Assembly: GCA_005885565.1 (NCBI GenBank)
Contig: VAXK01000213.1
Location: 1-6,689 of the forward strand
Length of the DNA stretch: 6,689 nt
Source of the DNA: Actinomycetota bacterium
GTDB taxonomy: Bacteria; Actinomycetota; Thermoleophilia; Gaiellales; Gaiellaceae
Reading direction: 5' to 3'
A program made the translations under genes and the position numbers. The notes below the pieces were generated by a model. That model saw nothing but the letters and a program-made list of their open reading frames with translations, did not search any database and was not told the DNA's origin. This document shows, one piece after another, positions 6,516-6,689 of this stretch. Numbering within the stretch: position 1 is the stretch's first letter; each line of letters begins with the position of its first letter.

Positions 6516-6689
6516 CTAGGTGGGCCGGATTCGCGGGTCGAGGTAGGCGTAGAAGATGTCGACGAGCACGCTGAAGAGGACGATGAAGAACGCGCCGTAC
6601 ATCGTCACGCCCATGATCGGGGGCAGGTCGAAGTTGTTGATCGACTGCGCCGCGTACTGACCGACGCCGTGCAGGTCGAAGACGGTCTC
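6516..6689 (-). CDS. oppB: Peptide ABC transporter permease, DppB/OppB type (C-terminal fragment)
   Basis: Only the last 57 residues and the stop (TAG, 6518-6516) are in the window; the gene continues past the right edge. The translation starts ETVFDLHGVGQYAAQSINNF, then gives a hydrophobic segment (VTMYGAFFIVLFSVLVDIFY) and ends AYLDPRIRPT. The ETVF-x-x-x-GxG opening, the last membrane helix and the DPRIR end are typical of the C-terminus of B-type peptide permeases, an inner-membrane subunit forming half of the translocation channel. C-type permeases usually end with a GDxLRDxLDPR motif, absent here. It is translationally joined to oppD with no intergenic bases. Confidence 0.85.
   Translation of the reverse strand, partial: ETVFDLHGVGQYAAQSINNFDLPPIMGVTMYGAFFIVLFSVLVDIFYAYLDPRIRPT

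Noticed and set aside
1..6689. CRISPR array, tRNA, rRNA, insertion sequence or phage genes
   Set aside because: No regularly spaced repeats, RNA gene cores, transposase or integrase motifs were seen by reading; a covariance-model search was not possible.

Overview
This is a regulatory and transport segment with five clear genes. Four are on the minus strand (a permease fragment, two transporter ATPases, a small LuxR-type regulator and an HD-GYP phosphodiesterase). One is on the plus strand (a large MalT-like regulator cut by the left edge). The GC-rich transporter half (40/60 G+C at 4801-4860 and 46/60 at 5221-5280, counted by hand), the GTG starts and the style of the HD-GYP and small LuxR proteins suggest a high-GC bacterium. 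My best guess is an actinobacterium of the Thermoleophilia type. This is inference from remembered protein style, not from a search. The left half is clearly lower in GC (32/60 at 541-600 and 27/60 at 2701-2760).

Layout, right to left on the minus strand. An oligopeptide/dipeptide ABC transporter operon enters from the right edge with the C-terminus of a DppB/OppB-type permease (6516-6689). Its stop codon directly abuts the ATG of an OppD-type ATPase (5490-6515). The OppD stop overlaps the GTG start of an OppF-type ATPase (4384-5493). After 50 bases with several short inverted repeats comes a 111-residue single-domain LuxR-type DNA-binding protein (3998-4333). A GC-rich hairpin lies just after it. 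The next stretch, about 3870-3997, has no supported gene. It holds direct and inverted copies of a TTTTCCACA-like word that resembles a DnaA box.

The HD-GYP protein (2364-3794, start uncertain) has about seven membrane segments followed by a complete HD-GYP phosphodiesterase domain, so it probably lowers cyclic di-GMP in response to an unknown signal. It converges with the MalT-like ATPase/LuxR regulator (1-2385), and the two coding regions overlap tail to tail by 22 bases.

The transporter genes form one translationally coupled unit for peptide import, and the small LuxR protein is probably co-transcribed with them or a local regulator. I found no CRISPR array, tRNA, rRNA, transposase or recognisable defence system. 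The least explained part is the boundary around 3800-4000, where base composition, repeats and start-site ambiguity coincide.
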